Position numbers and translations under genes: made by a program. This document shows positions 36,441 to 45,354 of a stretch of DNA of 64,000 nt, in pieces (the stretch's first letter is position 1; each line of letters opens with the position of its first letter). The stretch comes from Micromonospora chaiyaphumensis (GTDB taxonomy: Bacteria > Actinomycetota > Actinomycetes > Mycobacteriales > Micromonosporaceae), in the NCBI RefSeq assembly GCF_900091435.1, contig NZ_FMCS01000001.1:62001-126000 (forward strand), read 5' to 3'. Below the pieces are notes generated by a model. It saw nothing but the letters and a program-made list of their open reading frames with translations, searched no databases and was not told the DNA's origin.

Positions 36441-36845
36441 ATGAAGTACCTGCTGCTCAAGCACTACCGGGGCGCCCCGGCCGCGGTCAACGACGTGCCG
36501 ATGGACCAGTGGACGCCGGAGGAGGTCTCGGCCCACATCCAGTACATGCGGGACTTCGCCGCCCGGCTCGAGGGCACCGGCGAGTTCGTCGACGGTCAGG
36601 CGCTCTCCCCGGAGGGCACGTTCGTCCGCTACGACGGCGAGGGGCGGCCGCCGGTCACCGACGGCCCGTTCGCGGAGACCAAGGACCTGATCGCCGGCTG
36701 GATGGTGATCGACGTCGACAGCTACGACCGGGCGCTCGCGCTCGCCGGTGAGCTGTCCGCGGCACCGGGTGCCGGCGGGAAGCCGATCCACGAGTGGCTC
36801 GAGGTGCGGCCGTTCCTCACCGAGCCCCCGACCATCACGGAGTGA
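36441..36845 (+). CDS. YCII-related DGPF protein
   Basis: This is a 134-residue YCII/DGPF protein with M-K-Y-L-L-L-K-H-Y at the start and the defining D-G-P-F-A-E-T-K-D-L-I-A-G-W. DGPF proteins are small, ferredoxin-like, and are characteristic partners of ECF41/ECF42 sigma factors; their biochemical role is unknown. The ATG has GAGGAG at ideal spacing. Its stop overlaps the sigma-factor GTG in a GTGA, so translation is coupled. Confidence 0.9.
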   Translation: MKYLLLKHYRGAPAAVNDVPMDQWTPEEVSAHIQYMRDFAARLEGTGEFVDGQALSPEGTFVRYDGEGRPPVTDGPFAETKDLIAGWMVIDVDSYDRALALAGELSAAPGAGGKPIHEWLEVRPFLTEPPTITE

Positions 36846-37996
36846 CCACGGTGGACGAGGCCCTGCTGAGGACCCTCACCCCCACCGTGATCGGCATCCT
36901 CGTCCGCCGCGGAGCCGACTTCGCGGCGGCCGAGGACGCCGTCCAGGACGCCCTCATCGAGGCGGTACGCGGGTGGCCGGACGACCCGCCGCGCGACCCG
37001 AGGGGCTGGCTGGTCACGGTGGCCTGGCGGAAGTTCCTCGACGCCGTCCGCGCCGACGCCTCCCGGCGGCACCGCGAGGTACGCGTCGACGCCGAGCCGA
37101 TGCCCGGCCCGGTCGAGGGGGTGGACGACACGCTCCAGCTGTACTTCCTGTGCGCGCACCCGTCCCTGACGCCGGCCTCGGCCGTCGCGCTCACGCTGCG
37201 CGCGGTCGGCGGCCTGACCACGCGCCAGATCGCGCAGGCCTACCTGGTGCCGGAGGCCACCATGGCCCAGCGGATCAGCCGGGCCAAGCGGACCGTCTCG
37301 GAGGTGCGGTTCGACCAGCCCGGTGACGTCGCCACGGTGGTGCGCGTGCTCTACCTGGTCTTCAACGAGGGCTACTCCGGCGACGTCGACCTGGCCGCCG
37401 AGGCGATCCGGCTCACCCGCGAGCTGGCGGCCCGGATCGACCACGAGGAGGTCGCGGGACTGCTCGCGCTGATGCTGCTCCACCATGCGCGACGTCCGGC
37501 ACGGACCGGCCCCGACGGCCGGCTCGTGCCCCTGGCCGAGCAGGACCGCGGCCGGTGGAACACCCGGCTGATCGCCGAGGGCGTCGAGGTGCTCCAGCGG
37601 GCGCTCGCCCGTGACCGGCTGGGCGAGTTCCAGGCCCAGGCCGCCATCGCCGCGCTCCACGCCGACGCCCGGACCACCGAGGAGACCGACTGGGTGCAGA
37701 TCGTCGAGTGGTACGACGAACTGGTGCGCCTCACCGACAGCCCGGTGGCCCGCCTCAACCGGGCCGTCGCGGTCGGCGAGGCCGACGGGCCGAGGGCGGG
37801 ACTCGCGGCCCTGGCGAAGCTGGACCCCGCGCTGCCCAGGTATGCCGCCGTCGCGGCGTACCTGCACGAGCGGGACGGTGACCCCGGGACCGCGGCCCGG
37901 CTCTACGCCGAGGCCGCCCGGTCGGCGTCCAGCCTCGCCGAACGCGACCACCTCACCCGGCAGGCCGCACGGCTCAACGCGCGGCTGCGCCGCTGA
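36842..37996 (+). CDS. ECF42-group RNA polymerase sigma factor
   Basis: This 384-residue sigma factor is much longer than ordinary ECF proteins. Region 2 is seen as A-A-E-D-A-V-Q-D-A-L-I-E-A-V-R-G-W-P, region 4 as L-T-T-R-Q-I-A-Q-A-Y-L-V-P-E-A-T-M-A-Q-R-I-S-R-A-K. From about residue 180 an extension of TPR-like helices follows (V-L-Y-L-V-F-N-E-G-Y-S, H-L-T-R-Q-A-A-R-L), which defines the ECF42 group and replaces an anti-sigma factor. It is coupled to a DGPF gene, the standard context. GTG at 36842 overlaps that gene by four bases. Confidence 0.9.
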   Translation: MTTVDEALLRTLTPTVIGILVRRGADFAAAEDAVQDALIEAVRGWPDDPPRDPRGWLVTVAWRKFLDAVRADASRRHREVRVDAEPMPGPVEGVDDTLQLYFLCAHPSLTPASAVALTLRAVGGLTTRQIAQAYLVPEATMAQRISRAKRTVSEVRFDQPGDVATVVRVLYLVFNEGYSGDVDLAAEAIRLTRELAARIDHEEVAGLLALMLLHHARRPARTGPDGRLVPLAEQDRGRWNTRLIAEGVEVLQRALARDRLGEFQAQAAIAALHADARTTEETDWVQIVEWYDELVRLTDSPVARLNRAVAVGEADGPRAGLAALAKLDPALPRYAAVAAYLHERDGDPGTAARLYAEAARSASSLAERDHLTRQAARLNARLRR

Positions 37997-38023
37997 GCGG
38001 CCCGCCGGGTGCGGTGGTCCGAC

Positions 38024-38404
38024 TCACGGCGTCTCGACGACCTCCTGGCCGAGTGGCCAGAGTGCGGCGGGGACGAGCTTGAAGTTGGCCACCCCGAACG
38101 GGATGCCGATGATCGTGACGCAGAGCGCGACGCCGGCGAGGATGTGCGACAGAGCCAGCCACCAGCCGGCCAGCAGCACCCACAGCACGTTCGCCAGGCC
38201 GGAGGCGACCCCGGCGCCGGGCTTCGGAACGAGCGTGCGGCCGAACGGCCACAGCGCGTACGAGGCGAGGCGGAGCGAGGCCACCCCGAACGGAATGGTG
38301 ATCACCAGCGCGAAGCAGATCAGGGCGGCGACCCCGTAGCCCAGGGCCAGGACCGCACCACCGCCGAAGACGAGCCACAACAGGTTCAGCAGGAAGCGAA
38401 GCAC
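38024..38404 (-). CDS. YccF-domain membrane protein
   Basis: The 126-residue protein has two copies of the YccF block, each a hydrophobic pair followed by I-P-F-G-V-A. Visible are V-I-T-I-P-F-G-V-A-S-L-R-L-A and V-T-I-I-G-I-P-F-G-V-A-N-F-K-L, each ahead of an A-L-W-P-x-G motif. YccF proteins are small inner-membrane proteins of unknown role. I start at GTG 38404 because relatives begin with this L-R-F-L-L-N segment; the frame is open to 38449. Confidence 0.82.
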   Translation of the reverse strand: MLRFLLNLLWLVFGGGAVLALGYGVAALICFALVITIPFGVASLRLASYALWPFGRTLVPKPGAGVASGLANVLWVLLAGWWLALSHILAGVALCVTIIGIPFGVANFKLVPAALWPLGQEVVETP

Positions 38405-38457
38405 ACTCCCATCGTGGCCACCGCCCGCAAGGTCACCGCACGGCAGCACCCTGGGGA

Positions 38458-39648
38458 TCAGCGGCCCTCGCCGAGGCGGTGCCGCAGCGCGAGGTGGAGC
38501 ACCAGCCGCCGGTCGGGATCGTCGAGGTCCGCGCCGAACAGCTCGCGCAGCCGGCGCATCCGGTAGCGCACGGTCTGCGGGTGGGTGTGCAGGTCCTCGG
38601 CCACGGCGACCACCTGCCCCTGCCGGCGCAGCCAGCCGTGCAGCGTCTCCGCGAGGGCCCGCCGGGCGGCCGGCCGCAGGCCGGCCAGCGGCGCGAGGCA
38701 GGCGTCGGCGAGGTGGTCGGCCAGGCCCGGCTCCCAGCGCAGCAGCAGGGTGAGCAGGTGCTCGTCCCCGACGACCGGGTCGGCGGGCAGCACCCCGTCG
38801 CGCCGCAGCGCCAGGGCCCGCCCGGAGATCCGGTACGACAGCCGGGCCCGGCCCAGCGCCACGCTCGGCCCGAGCGCCGCCCGCCGCCCGGCGAGTGCCT
38901 GGCGGGCCCGGTCGAGCCGGCCCGGGAGGTCCGGGTCGGGCAGCACGATCCGTACCGCGTCGTCGATGACCGTGGCGATGGCGCCGCCGCCGATGGTGCG
39001 GCTTAGGTGGTCGGCGTCGTCGCCGTCGACGCTGAGCACGGCGACCGTGGGGGGCAGCGGCCAGCGGGCCGCGTCGGCGGCGGCGCGCAGCGCGGCCTCG
39101 GCCGGCGGTTGCGGCTGCACGAGCAGGGTGATGAGCCGCCGCCGGGTGGTCGCCCAGTCCCGCGCGGCCGCACGCTGCTCGTCGAGGTACCCCTCGGCGG
39201 CGGCGCCGGCCAGCGCGTCGACGTAGCCGAAGAGCGCACCGGCGACCACGTAGAGGTCCGCCGGGGCGGGACCGGCGGGCGTGGTGTGGGCGACCAGGAA
39301 CGCCCAGATCTCCCGGCCGCCGAGGGTGAGCACGGCGCGCAGCGCGTCGACCCGGTGCCCCTCCCGGTACTCCGTGCGGCCCAGCTCGTGGAACACGGCC
39401 CGGGTGGCGGCCAGGTCGCGGGCCGGCTCGGCGACCGCGTCGACGAAGGCGTCCACCGCGGTACGCACACCGAGGGACAGCCCGCGCCCCTGCCCGCCGG
39501 TCAGCGACCGGCCCTGCGCCCGCATGGCGGCGCGGACGGTCTCCAGGATCCGCTCGTGCAGCGGGGCCCGCAGCCCGCGCAGCTGCTCACCGACGGCCGG
39601 CGCGAGCCGCGCCAGGCCGGGTTCGATGTCGAGCAGTGTGTCCGCCAT
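38458..39648 (-). CDS. PucR/CdaR-like transcriptional regulator
   Basis: This 396-residue regulator has a long sensory region and a C-terminal PucR-type helix-turn-helix (A-E-D-L-H-T-H-P-Q-T-V-R-Y-R-M-R-R-L-R-E-L-F-G) near residue 355. A GGDEF-like regulator part lies in the middle (T-V-A-V-L-S-V-D-G-D-D-A). Related proteins control catabolic genes and respond to metabolites. The ATG has AAGGAG six bases upstream. It is divergent from the FAD dehydrogenase, with a perfect palindrome directly ahead of its ribosome-binding site. Confidence 0.87.
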   Translation of the reverse strand: MADTLLDIEPGLARLAPAVGEQLRGLRAPLHERILETVRAAMRAQGRSLTGGQGRGLSLGVRTAVDAFVDAVAEPARDLAATRAVFHELGRTEYREGHRVDALRAVLTLGGREIWAFLVAHTTPAGPAPADLYVVAGALFGYVDALAGAAAEGYLDEQRAAARDWATTRRRLITLLVQPQPPAEAALRAAADAARWPLPPTVAVLSVDGDDADHLSRTIGGGAIATVIDDAVRIVLPDPDLPGRLDRARQALAGRRAALGPSVALGRARLSYRISGRALALRRDGVLPADPVVGDEHLLTLLLRWEPGLADHLADACLAPLAGLRPAARRALAETLHGWLRRQGQVVAVAEDLHTHPQTVRYRMRRLRELFGADLDDPDRRLVLHLALRHRLGEGR

Positions 39649-39659
39649 CGTCGGCTCCT

Positions 39660-39679
39660 TTTGTCATCGCGGTGACAAA
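39660..39679. promoter_or_regulatory. Perfect palindrome between PucR regulator and FAD dehydrogenase
   Basis: TTTGTCA-TCGCGG-TGACAAA has seven-base perfect arms and begins 12 bases upstream of the regulator ATG. In the 96-base divergent region it is the best operator candidate for the PucR-like protein. A weaker CCAA-N5-TTGG lies at 39707-39719. Confidence 0.6.
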
Positions 39680-39744
39680 CCCGGCGGCGGATCATGCACG
39701 CCCCGACCAAGGATTTTGGCATCCCGCTACGTACGGTCGGTGCC

Positions 39745-41402
39745 GTGGATACCGATGTGATCGTGATCGGCGCCGGACTGGCCGGCCTGGTCGCCGCCGC
39801 CGAGGCGGCCGACGCGGGCCGCCGGGTGCTGCTGCTGGACCAGGAGCCGGAGCAGAACCTCGGCGGGCAGGCGTGGTGGTCGTTCGGCGGGCTCTTCCTG
39901 GTCGACTCGCCCGAGCAGCGGCGGATGGGCATCCGGGACTCCGTCGAGCTGGCCTGGCAGGACTGGACCGGCAGCGCCGCGTTCGACCGCCCGGAGGACC
40001 ACTGGCCCCGCCGGTGGGCGGAGGCGTACGTGCACTTCGCCGCCGGGGAGAAGCGCGCCTGGCTGCGGGGCCTGGGCCACCGGGTCTTCCCGGTGGTGAG
40101 CTGGGCCGAGCGGGGCGGGGGAGCGGCGCACGGGCACGGCAACTCGGTGCCCCGGTTCCACGTCACCTGGGGCACCGGCCCGGGGGTGGTCGAACCGTTC
40201 GCCCGGCGGGTCCGCGCCGCGGCCGAGCAGGGCCGGATCCGGCTGCTGTTCCGGCACCGCGTCGACGAGCTGGTCACCAGCGGTGGTGCGGTCACCGGCG
40301 TCCGCGGCGCGATCCTGGCCCCCGACGACGCCCCGCGCGGCCGGCCCACCTCCCGGACCGTGGTCGGTGACTTCGCGTACGGGGCGCAGGCCGTGATCAT
40401 CACCTCGGGCGGCATCGGCGGGAACCACGACCTGGTCCGACGGGCCTGGCCGGCGCGGCTCGGCACCCCACCGGCCCGGATGGTCACCGGCGTGCCCGCC
40501 TACGTCGACGGCCGGATGCTCGCCGTCGCCGAGACGGCCGGCGGTCAGGTGATCAACCCGACCGGATGTGGCACTACACCGAAGGGCTGCGCAACTGGGA
40601 CCCGGTCTGGCCGGGGCACGGCATCCGCATCCTGCCCGGACCGTCCTCGCTGTGGCTCGACGCGACCGGCGAGCGGCTGCCGGCGCCCCTGTTCCCGGGC
40701 TTCGACACCCTCGCCACGCTGCGCCATCTGCGCGCCACCGGCCACGACTACAGCTGGTTCGTGCTCACCCAGAAGATCCTCGAGAAGGAGTTCGCGCTCT
40801 CCGGCTCGGAGCAGAACCCGGACCTGACCAACCGCAGCGTGCGGCAGGTGCTCCAGCGGGTCCGCCCCGGCGCGCCCGGCCCGGTGGAGGCGTTCAAGCG
40901 GCACGGCGCGGACTTCGTCGTCGCCGACGGCCTGCCGGAGCTGGTCGACCGGATGAACAAGCTGGCCGCCGAGAGCGGCGGGCCGCAGCTCGACGCGACG
41001 GCGCTGCGCCGGGTCGTCGAGGCGCGGGACCGGGAGATCGCCCACCCGTTCGGCAAGGACGCCCAGCTGCACGCCATCCGCGGCGCCCGCCGCTACCGGG
41101 GCGACCGGCTGATCCGGGTGGCCACCCCGCACCGGCTGCTCGACCCGGCCGCCGGCCCGCTGATCGCCGTGCAGCTGCACGTGCTGACCCGCAAGACCCT
41201 CGGCGGCCTGCACACCGACCTGTCCGGGCGGGTGCTGCGCCCCGACGGCGAACCCCTCGCCGGGGTGTACGCCGCCGGCGAGGTCGCCGGCTTCGGGGGC
41301 GGCGGCATGCACGGCTACAACGCCCTGGAGGGCACGTTCCTCGGCGGCTGCCTCTTCTCCGGCCGCACGGCCGGCCGGGCCGCCGCGGCTGCGGTCGGGT
41401 AG
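39745..41402 (+). pseudogene. FAD-binding dehydrogenase (KstD-like) interrupted by a one-base frameshift
   Basis: Two frames together encode one FAD-dependent dehydrogenase of the fumarate-reductase/3-ketosteroid-dehydrogenase-like group of about 552 residues. Frame one gives D-V-I-V-I-G-A-G-L-A-G-L-V-A-A-A-E, L-G-G-Q-A-W-W-S-F-G-G-L-F and on to A-G-G-Q-V-I-N-P at 40560. Frame two takes up at R-M-W-H-Y-T-E-G-L-R-N-W (40563 on) and ends with the FAD-binding G-E-V-A-G-F-G-G-G-G-M-H-G-Y-N. A single G is missing after 40560: CCGACCGGATG would need to be CCGGACCGGATG. Both halves look intact and well conserved, so this is either a very recent mutation or a sequencing error. GTG at 39745 is preceded by TACGGT seven bases upstream, a leaderless pattern; ATG at 39694 is the alternative. 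Confidence 0.85.
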
Positions 41403-41421
41403 CCCGGACACCGGCCGATCG

Positions 41422-41643
41422 TCAGCGCCCGGCAGGTTCCGCGCCCGGTGTGAGCAGCCGCCGGATCTCCGCGGCGGCCGGGTGCTCCGGTGCGACGGCC
41501 AGGAAACGCCGCAGCGTGTCGACCGCCTCGACGGGCCGGCTGTTCCGCTGCGCCAGGCCCAGCACCAGCAGGCCGTCGGGGGAATCCGGTTCGCGGGCGA
41601 GCCCGTCCCGGGCGGTTCGTTGCGCGGCCGCGCCGTCACGGCC
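41422..41643 (-). pseudogene. 3' remnant of a tetratricopeptide-like gene
   Basis: The last 73 codons before the stop at 41422 read as a TPR-like protein (A-R-E-P-D-S-P-D-G-L-L-V-L-G-L-A-Q-R-N and A-V-D-T-L-R-R-F-L-A-V-A-P-E-H-P). Beyond 41643 the frame stays open but turns into Ser/Arg-rich nonsense antisense to another coding fragment. No start with a ribosome-binding site exists at the break. I read it as a 5'-truncated gene. Confidence 0.6.
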
Positions 41644-41782
41644 GGGGGAGCGGATCGAGCTGTGGCCGGAGGGGGAGGTGCTCGTCGTGGCGCTGGTCGA
41701 GCGCAGGCGCGACCGCCGCCGGCAGCGGGACGGCGACGGCGCCGATCCGCCGGAGAAGATGGACGCGGGCGACCGCCGATAA
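41640..41782 (+). pseudogene. 3' remnant of an unidentified gene
   Basis: A frame ending in TAA at 41782 has nearly complete G/C third positions (about 95 percent) and reads R-I-E-L-W-P-E-G-E-V-L-V-V-A-L-V-E-R-R-R-D-R. No ATG or GTG start with a ribosome-binding site lies at its left end, and coding character stops near 41640, where the opposite-strand remnant begins. The product is unknown. The gap 41403-41421 and 41783-41845 holds nothing else I can support. Confidence 0.4.
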
Positions 41783-41845
41783 AACCGGCAATCCTCCTCT
41801 TGAGGACGGGCAGGTCCGCACGGAACCGGTGGACCGCAGGGTGGA

Positions 41846-41888
41846 GATGCCCGGTGCCCCGCCCGAAACGGGCGGGGCACCGGGCATC
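41846..41888 (-). terminator. Perfect 20-base terminator stem
   Basis: A 20-base arm beginning GATGCCCGG (41846-41865) pairs without mismatch to 41869-41888 around AAA, ten bases past the stop of the Rho-N-like gene. It also closes the plus-strand remnant from the other side. Confidence 0.85.
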
Positions 41889-41898
41889 GGCTGGTCGG

Positions 41899-42117
41899 TC
41901 AGGTCTGGTTGCCGGGGACGTTCTTGTAGTCCTTCGGGCTCATCCCCTTCGGGCGGGGGTCCTTCTGCCGTTGGCCGCCGCCCTGGTGGGCGTTGGCCGA
42001 CCCACCGAGTTTCTGGATCATCTCGCCCTTGTTCATCTGGTCGACGTTGCGCATTCCGGCGCGTTCCGCCTGCTTGCGCAGCTCGCCGGTCTTCATCTGA
42101 GCGGGATCGCGGGCCAT
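41899..42117 (-). CDS. Small Rho-N-like protein (72 residues)
   Basis: The protein has a helical segment E-L-R-K-Q-A-E-R-A-G-M-R-N-V-D-Q-M-N-K-G-E-M-I-Q-K-L-G that resembles the Rho termination factor N-terminal (SAP-like) fold, then a basic Gln/Gly/Lys-rich tail. Similar short proteins are common in actinomycetes and of unknown role; nucleic-acid binding is a fair guess. The ATG has GGAGG at ideal spacing. The 202 bases upstream (42118-42319) show no gene; they must hold its promoter, which I could not place. Confidence 0.65.
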   Translation of the reverse strand: MARDPAQMKTGELRKQAERAGMRNVDQMNKGEMIQKLGGSANAHQGGGQRQKDPRPKGMSPKDYKNVPGNQT

Positions 42118-42319
42118 CGTTCCTCCTTCGGTCAGCGGACGGACGGGGAACCCGGTCGGCATCCGCCGGGTCGCGGGCTGGTCGTGCCGGTGTCGGCATC
42201 GCCGCACCATGTGGCCGCTGTCGTCCGTCTCGCCCCGTTGTCGGTTCACGGTCCCGACTCGCTTACCCGGCGACCGGCCGCACCAACGTTGACGGGCGCC
42301 GGTCCATACGGGTCCTCGA

Positions 42320-43162
42320 TCAGCACCGGCCTCCGGCGACGGTGGGGGCGGGCTCTCCGTCGCTGCCGGACCTGCGCACCGTCGGGAGGACCAGCGGCGT
42401 GCCGGTCTCCGGGTCCTCGATGATCCGGCAGGGCAGGCCGAACACCTCCTCGACCAGCTCGGTGGTGACGATCCGCCGCGGGTCCCCGGCGGCGACCACC
42501 CGCCCGGCGCGCATGGCCACCAGGTGCGTGGCGTACCGCGCGGCCTGGTGCAGGTCGTGCAGCACCGCCACCAGGGTGCGGCCCTGCTCCTCGTGCAGCC
42601 GGGCACACAGGTCCAGCACCTCGACCTGGTGGGCGATGTCCAGGTAGGTGGTCGGTTCGTCGAGCAGCAGCAGCGGCGTCTGCTGGGCCAGCGCCATGGC
42701 GATCCAGACCCGCTGCCGCTGCCCGCCGGACAGCTCGTCGACCGGCCGGTCGGCCAGCTCGGCGACCCCGGTGTCGGCCATCGCCCGGTCGACCACCCGC
42801 TCGTCCTCTCGGGACCACTGCCGCAGCAGGCCCTGGTGCGGGTAGCGGCCCCGGGACACCAGCTCGGCCACCGTCAGCCCGTCCGGGGCGACCGCCGACT
42901 GCGGGAGCAGCCCGAGGGTACGGGCCACCTGCCGCGCGGGCCGGCGGTGGATGTCGGCGCCGTCGAGCAGCACGGTGCCCCGGGCCGGGCGCAGCAGCCG
43001 GGCCAGGGCGCGCAGCAGTGTTGACTTGCCGCACGCGTTCGGCCCGATGATCACGGTGAACGACCCGTCGGGAACCGCGACGGTCAGGTCCTCGGCGACG
43101 GTGCGCCGGTCGTAGCCGAGGGTCAGCGCCTCGCCGACCAGCCGGGAGGTGTCGGGTCGCAT
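42320..43162 (-). CDS. Iron-siderophore ABC transporter ATPase (FepC/FecE-like)
   Basis: This ATPase of 280 residues has Walker [10 protein letters not shown], the [24 protein letters not shown] block typical of siderophore importers, signature L-S-G-G-Q-R-Q-R and Walker [13 protein letters not shown]. It drives import through the two FecCD permeases. AAGGGA lies eight bases before ATG 43162; an earlier ATG at 43192 overlaps the permease stop as ATGA and is also possible. It is the last gene of the iron operon on this strand. Confidence 0.92.
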   Translation of the reverse strand: MRPDTSRLVGEALTLGYDRRTVAEDLTVAVPDGSFTVIIGPNACGKSTLLRALARLLRPARGTVLLDGADIHRRPARQVARTLGLLPQSAVAPDGLTVAELVSRGRYPHQGLLRQWSREDERVVDRAMADTGVAELADRPVDELSGGQRQRVWIAMALAQQTPLLLLDEPTTYLDIAHQVEVLDLCARLHEEQGRTLVAVLHDLHQAARYATHLVAMRAGRVVAAGDPRRIVTTELVEEVFGLPCRIIEDPETGTPLVLPTVRRSGSDGEPAPTVAGGRC

Positions 43163-43188
43163 CAGGGTTCCCTTCTCGTCGGGGCCGG

Positions 43189-44214
43189 TCATCGCCGGCC
43201 CCCGCGTTCGCCGGCGAGCAGCCAGGCCAGGTAGCCGCCGCCGAGCACGCCGGTGACCACACCGACGGGCAGTTGCCGGCCCGCGACCGCGTGCTGGGCC
43301 AGCTGGTCGGCGGCGAGCAGCAGGGCCGCGCCGACGACCGCCGACGGCAGCAGGTTCGGCCCGGGCGCGCGGGTGAGCCGGCGGGCCAGGTGCGGCGCGG
43401 TCAGCGCCAGGAACGACACCGGCCCCGCGGCCGCCGCGGCGACCGAGACGAGCAGCACGGCCGAACCGAGCGCGGCGACCCGGACGCGGCGCACCGGCAC
43501 GCCGAGCCCGGCCGCCGAGTCGTCGCCCATCTCCAGCAGCCGCAGCGCGGGGGCGCGGGCCAGCAGCACGGCGGGCAGCAGCACTGCCAGCGCACCGAGC
43601 ACGGGCAGCGCGTTCGCCCAGCCCCGGCCGTCCAGGCTGCCGGTGATCCAGAGCGCGGCGCGGGCGGCGTCCATGAGCGGGGCGCGGGTGAGCAGCCAGC
43701 CGTTGACCCCGGTGAGGATCGCGGTGACCCCGATGCCCACCAGCACGAGCCGGTACCCGCCCACGCCGTGCCGGCCGGCCAGGGCGTACAGCAGCAGGCC
43801 GGTGGCCACTCCACCGGCGGCGGCCGCACCGGCCAGCGCGGCGCTGCCGCCGCCGAGCACCACCACGACCAGCGCGCCGGTGGCCGCGCCGGAGGTGACG
43901 CCGAGGACGTCCGGGCTGCCCAGCGGGTTGCGGGTCAGGGACTGGAACACCGCGCCGGCCAGGCCGAGGGCGGCGCCGACCGCGAGGGCCGTGACGAGCC
44001 GGGGCAGCCGCAGCTCGGTGACGATGAACCGGTCGGCGGGGCTGCCGCCGCCTGCGAGGACGCGTAGCACGTCGGCCGGGGCGATCGGGTAGTCGCCGGC
44101 GCCGACGGCCAGCACGGCGAGGGCGAGGGCGAGCAGCGTGCCGGCCACGCCGACGACGAAGGCGCGGGGGCGCAGGCGCAGCGACAGCCCGCCGGGAAGG
44201 CGCAGCACGATCAC
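43189..44214 (-). CDS. FecCD-family iron-siderophore permease
   Basis: The 341-residue protein has about nine to ten helices and the FecCD signatures [37 protein letters not shown] and L-G-V-P-V-R-R-V-R. The C-terminal [14 protein letters not shown] motif is present. It pairs with the upstream permease. Its GTG overlaps that gene's stop as GTGA. Confidence 0.92.
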   Translation of the reverse strand: MIVLRLPGGLSLRLRPRAFVVGVAGTLLALALAVLAVGAGDYPIAPADVLRVLAGGGSPADRFIVTELRLPRLVTALAVGAALGLAGAVFQSLTRNPLGSPDVLGVTSGAATGALVVVVLGGGSAALAGAAAAGGVATGLLLYALAGRHGVGGYRLVLVGIGVTAILTGVNGWLLTRAPLMDAARAALWITGSLDGRGWANALPVLGALAVLLPAVLLARAPALRLLEMGDDSAAGLGVPVRRVRVAALGSAVLLVSVAAAAAGPVSFLALTAPHLARRLTRAPGPNLLPSAVVGAALLLAADQLAQHAVAGRQLPVGVVTGVLGGGYLAWLLAGERGGRR

Positions 44215-45161
44215 AGCCGGCCCACCCGTCCGCGCCGGACCAGGTGCAGGAAGAGCGGCCCGCCGAGCACGGCGGTGACCAGGCCCACCTGGAGTTCGCC
44301 GGGGCGGCCCAGCACCCGGCCGGCCACGTCGGCGGTGAGCAGGAGCACCGGCGCGAACACCGCGCACCAGGGCAGCAGCCGGCGCGGGTCCGGACCGGTG
44401 AGGGCGCGCACCAGGTGCGGGGCGAGCAGCCCCACGAAGACGATCGGCCCGCAGGCCGCGGTGGCCGCCCCGCACAGCAGCGTGATGGCGACGACCACGG
44501 CGCCCCGGACCAGGCCGGGCCGGGCGCCGAGCGCCCGGGCCGAGTCGTCGCCGAGGGCCAGGGCGGCCAGCGGGCGGGTCACCAGCAGGGCGATCAGCAG
44601 GCCGACCAGGATGAACGGCAGCAGGCTCGGCACGGTGTCGGTGCGCGCGCCGGCCAGGGAGCCGACGGTCCAGAACCGCATGCGCTCCAGCGAGGTGCTG
44701 TCGACCAGCATCATGGCGCTGACGTAGGAGTAGAGGGCCGCGTTGAGTGCCGCCCCGGCCAGGGCCAGCCGGGCCGGGGTGGCCTGCCGGCCGCCGGCGA
44801 TCGCGTGCACGGCGACGGTGACCGCGGCGGCGCCGAGCAGCGCGTACCAGACCTGGTGGTCCAGGTCGGCGACGCCGAGCAGCACGGTGGCGGTGGCCAC
44901 GGCGGCCGACGCGCCCGCGTTGATGCCGAGCAGGCCGGGGTCGGCGAGGGGGTTGCGGGTCAGCGTCTGCATGGCCGCACCGGCGACGCCGAGCGCCGCG
45001 CCGGCGGCCAGGCCGAGCAGCGTCCGGGGCAGCCGTCCCTGGTGCACCACGGCGTACTCGGGGGAGGCCGGGTCGGTGAGGCCGTGCCACACGTCGGCGA
45101 GGGGGAGCGGCTTCGCGCCGAGGGCGAGGCTGAGCACGGCCACGGCGGCGAGCAGCAGCAC
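44211..45161 (-). CDS. FecCD-family iron-siderophore permease (start probably further upstream)
   Basis: From the first standard start (GTG 45161) the protein has 316 residues with the FecCD blocks [33 protein letters not shown] and [11 protein letters not shown]. That start cuts into the first helix. The frame is open upstream with about 90 percent G/C third positions and gives a normal cytoplasmic leader (P-A-S-G-R-R-R-L-R-T-G-G-L-A-L-G), but no ATG, GTG or TTG. A CTG at 45251 has GGAG six bases upstream and is the likely true start. The gene opens the minus-strand arm at the iron box. Confidence 0.88.
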   Translation of the reverse strand: MLLLAAVAVLSLALGAKPLPLADVWHGLTDPASPEYAVVHQGRLPRTLLGLAAGAALGVAGAAMQTLTRNPLADPGLLGINAGASAAVATATVLLGVADLDHQVWYALLGAAAVTVAVHAIAGGRQATPARLALAGAALNAALYSYVSAMMLVDSTSLERMRFWTVGSLAGARTDTVPSLLPFILVGLLIALLVTRPLAALALGDDSARALGARPGLVRGAVVVAITLLCGAATAACGPIVFVGLLAPHLVRALTGPDPRRLLPWCAVFAPVLLLTADVAGRVLGRPGELQVGLVTAVLGGPLFLHLVRRGRVGRL

Positions 45162-45293
45162 GCCGAGGGCCAGCCCGCCGGTCCGGAGCCGGCGGCGGCC
45201 GGACGCCGGTGCGGCGACGGCGCCGCTTCGGGGTGGGGTGATGACGGACAGCGTGGGCTCCGGGGGCAGGAAGGGCCTTGACGGGAACGTGGG

Positions 45294-45310
45294 TTAGGTT
45301 AGCCTAACCT
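45294..45310. promoter_or_regulatory. IdeR/DtxR-type iron box
   Basis: TTAGGTTAGCCTAACCT contains the perfect palindrome AGGTTAG-C-CTAACCT and matches the actinobacterial iron-box consensus. It lies between the permease gene and the binding-protein gene, so an IdeR/DtxR regulator would shut both arms when iron is plentiful. Confidence 0.92.
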
Positions 45311-45354
45311 CGCTGTCCATGGTCATTCGCCGACCCGTACCGAAAGACTTCGCC

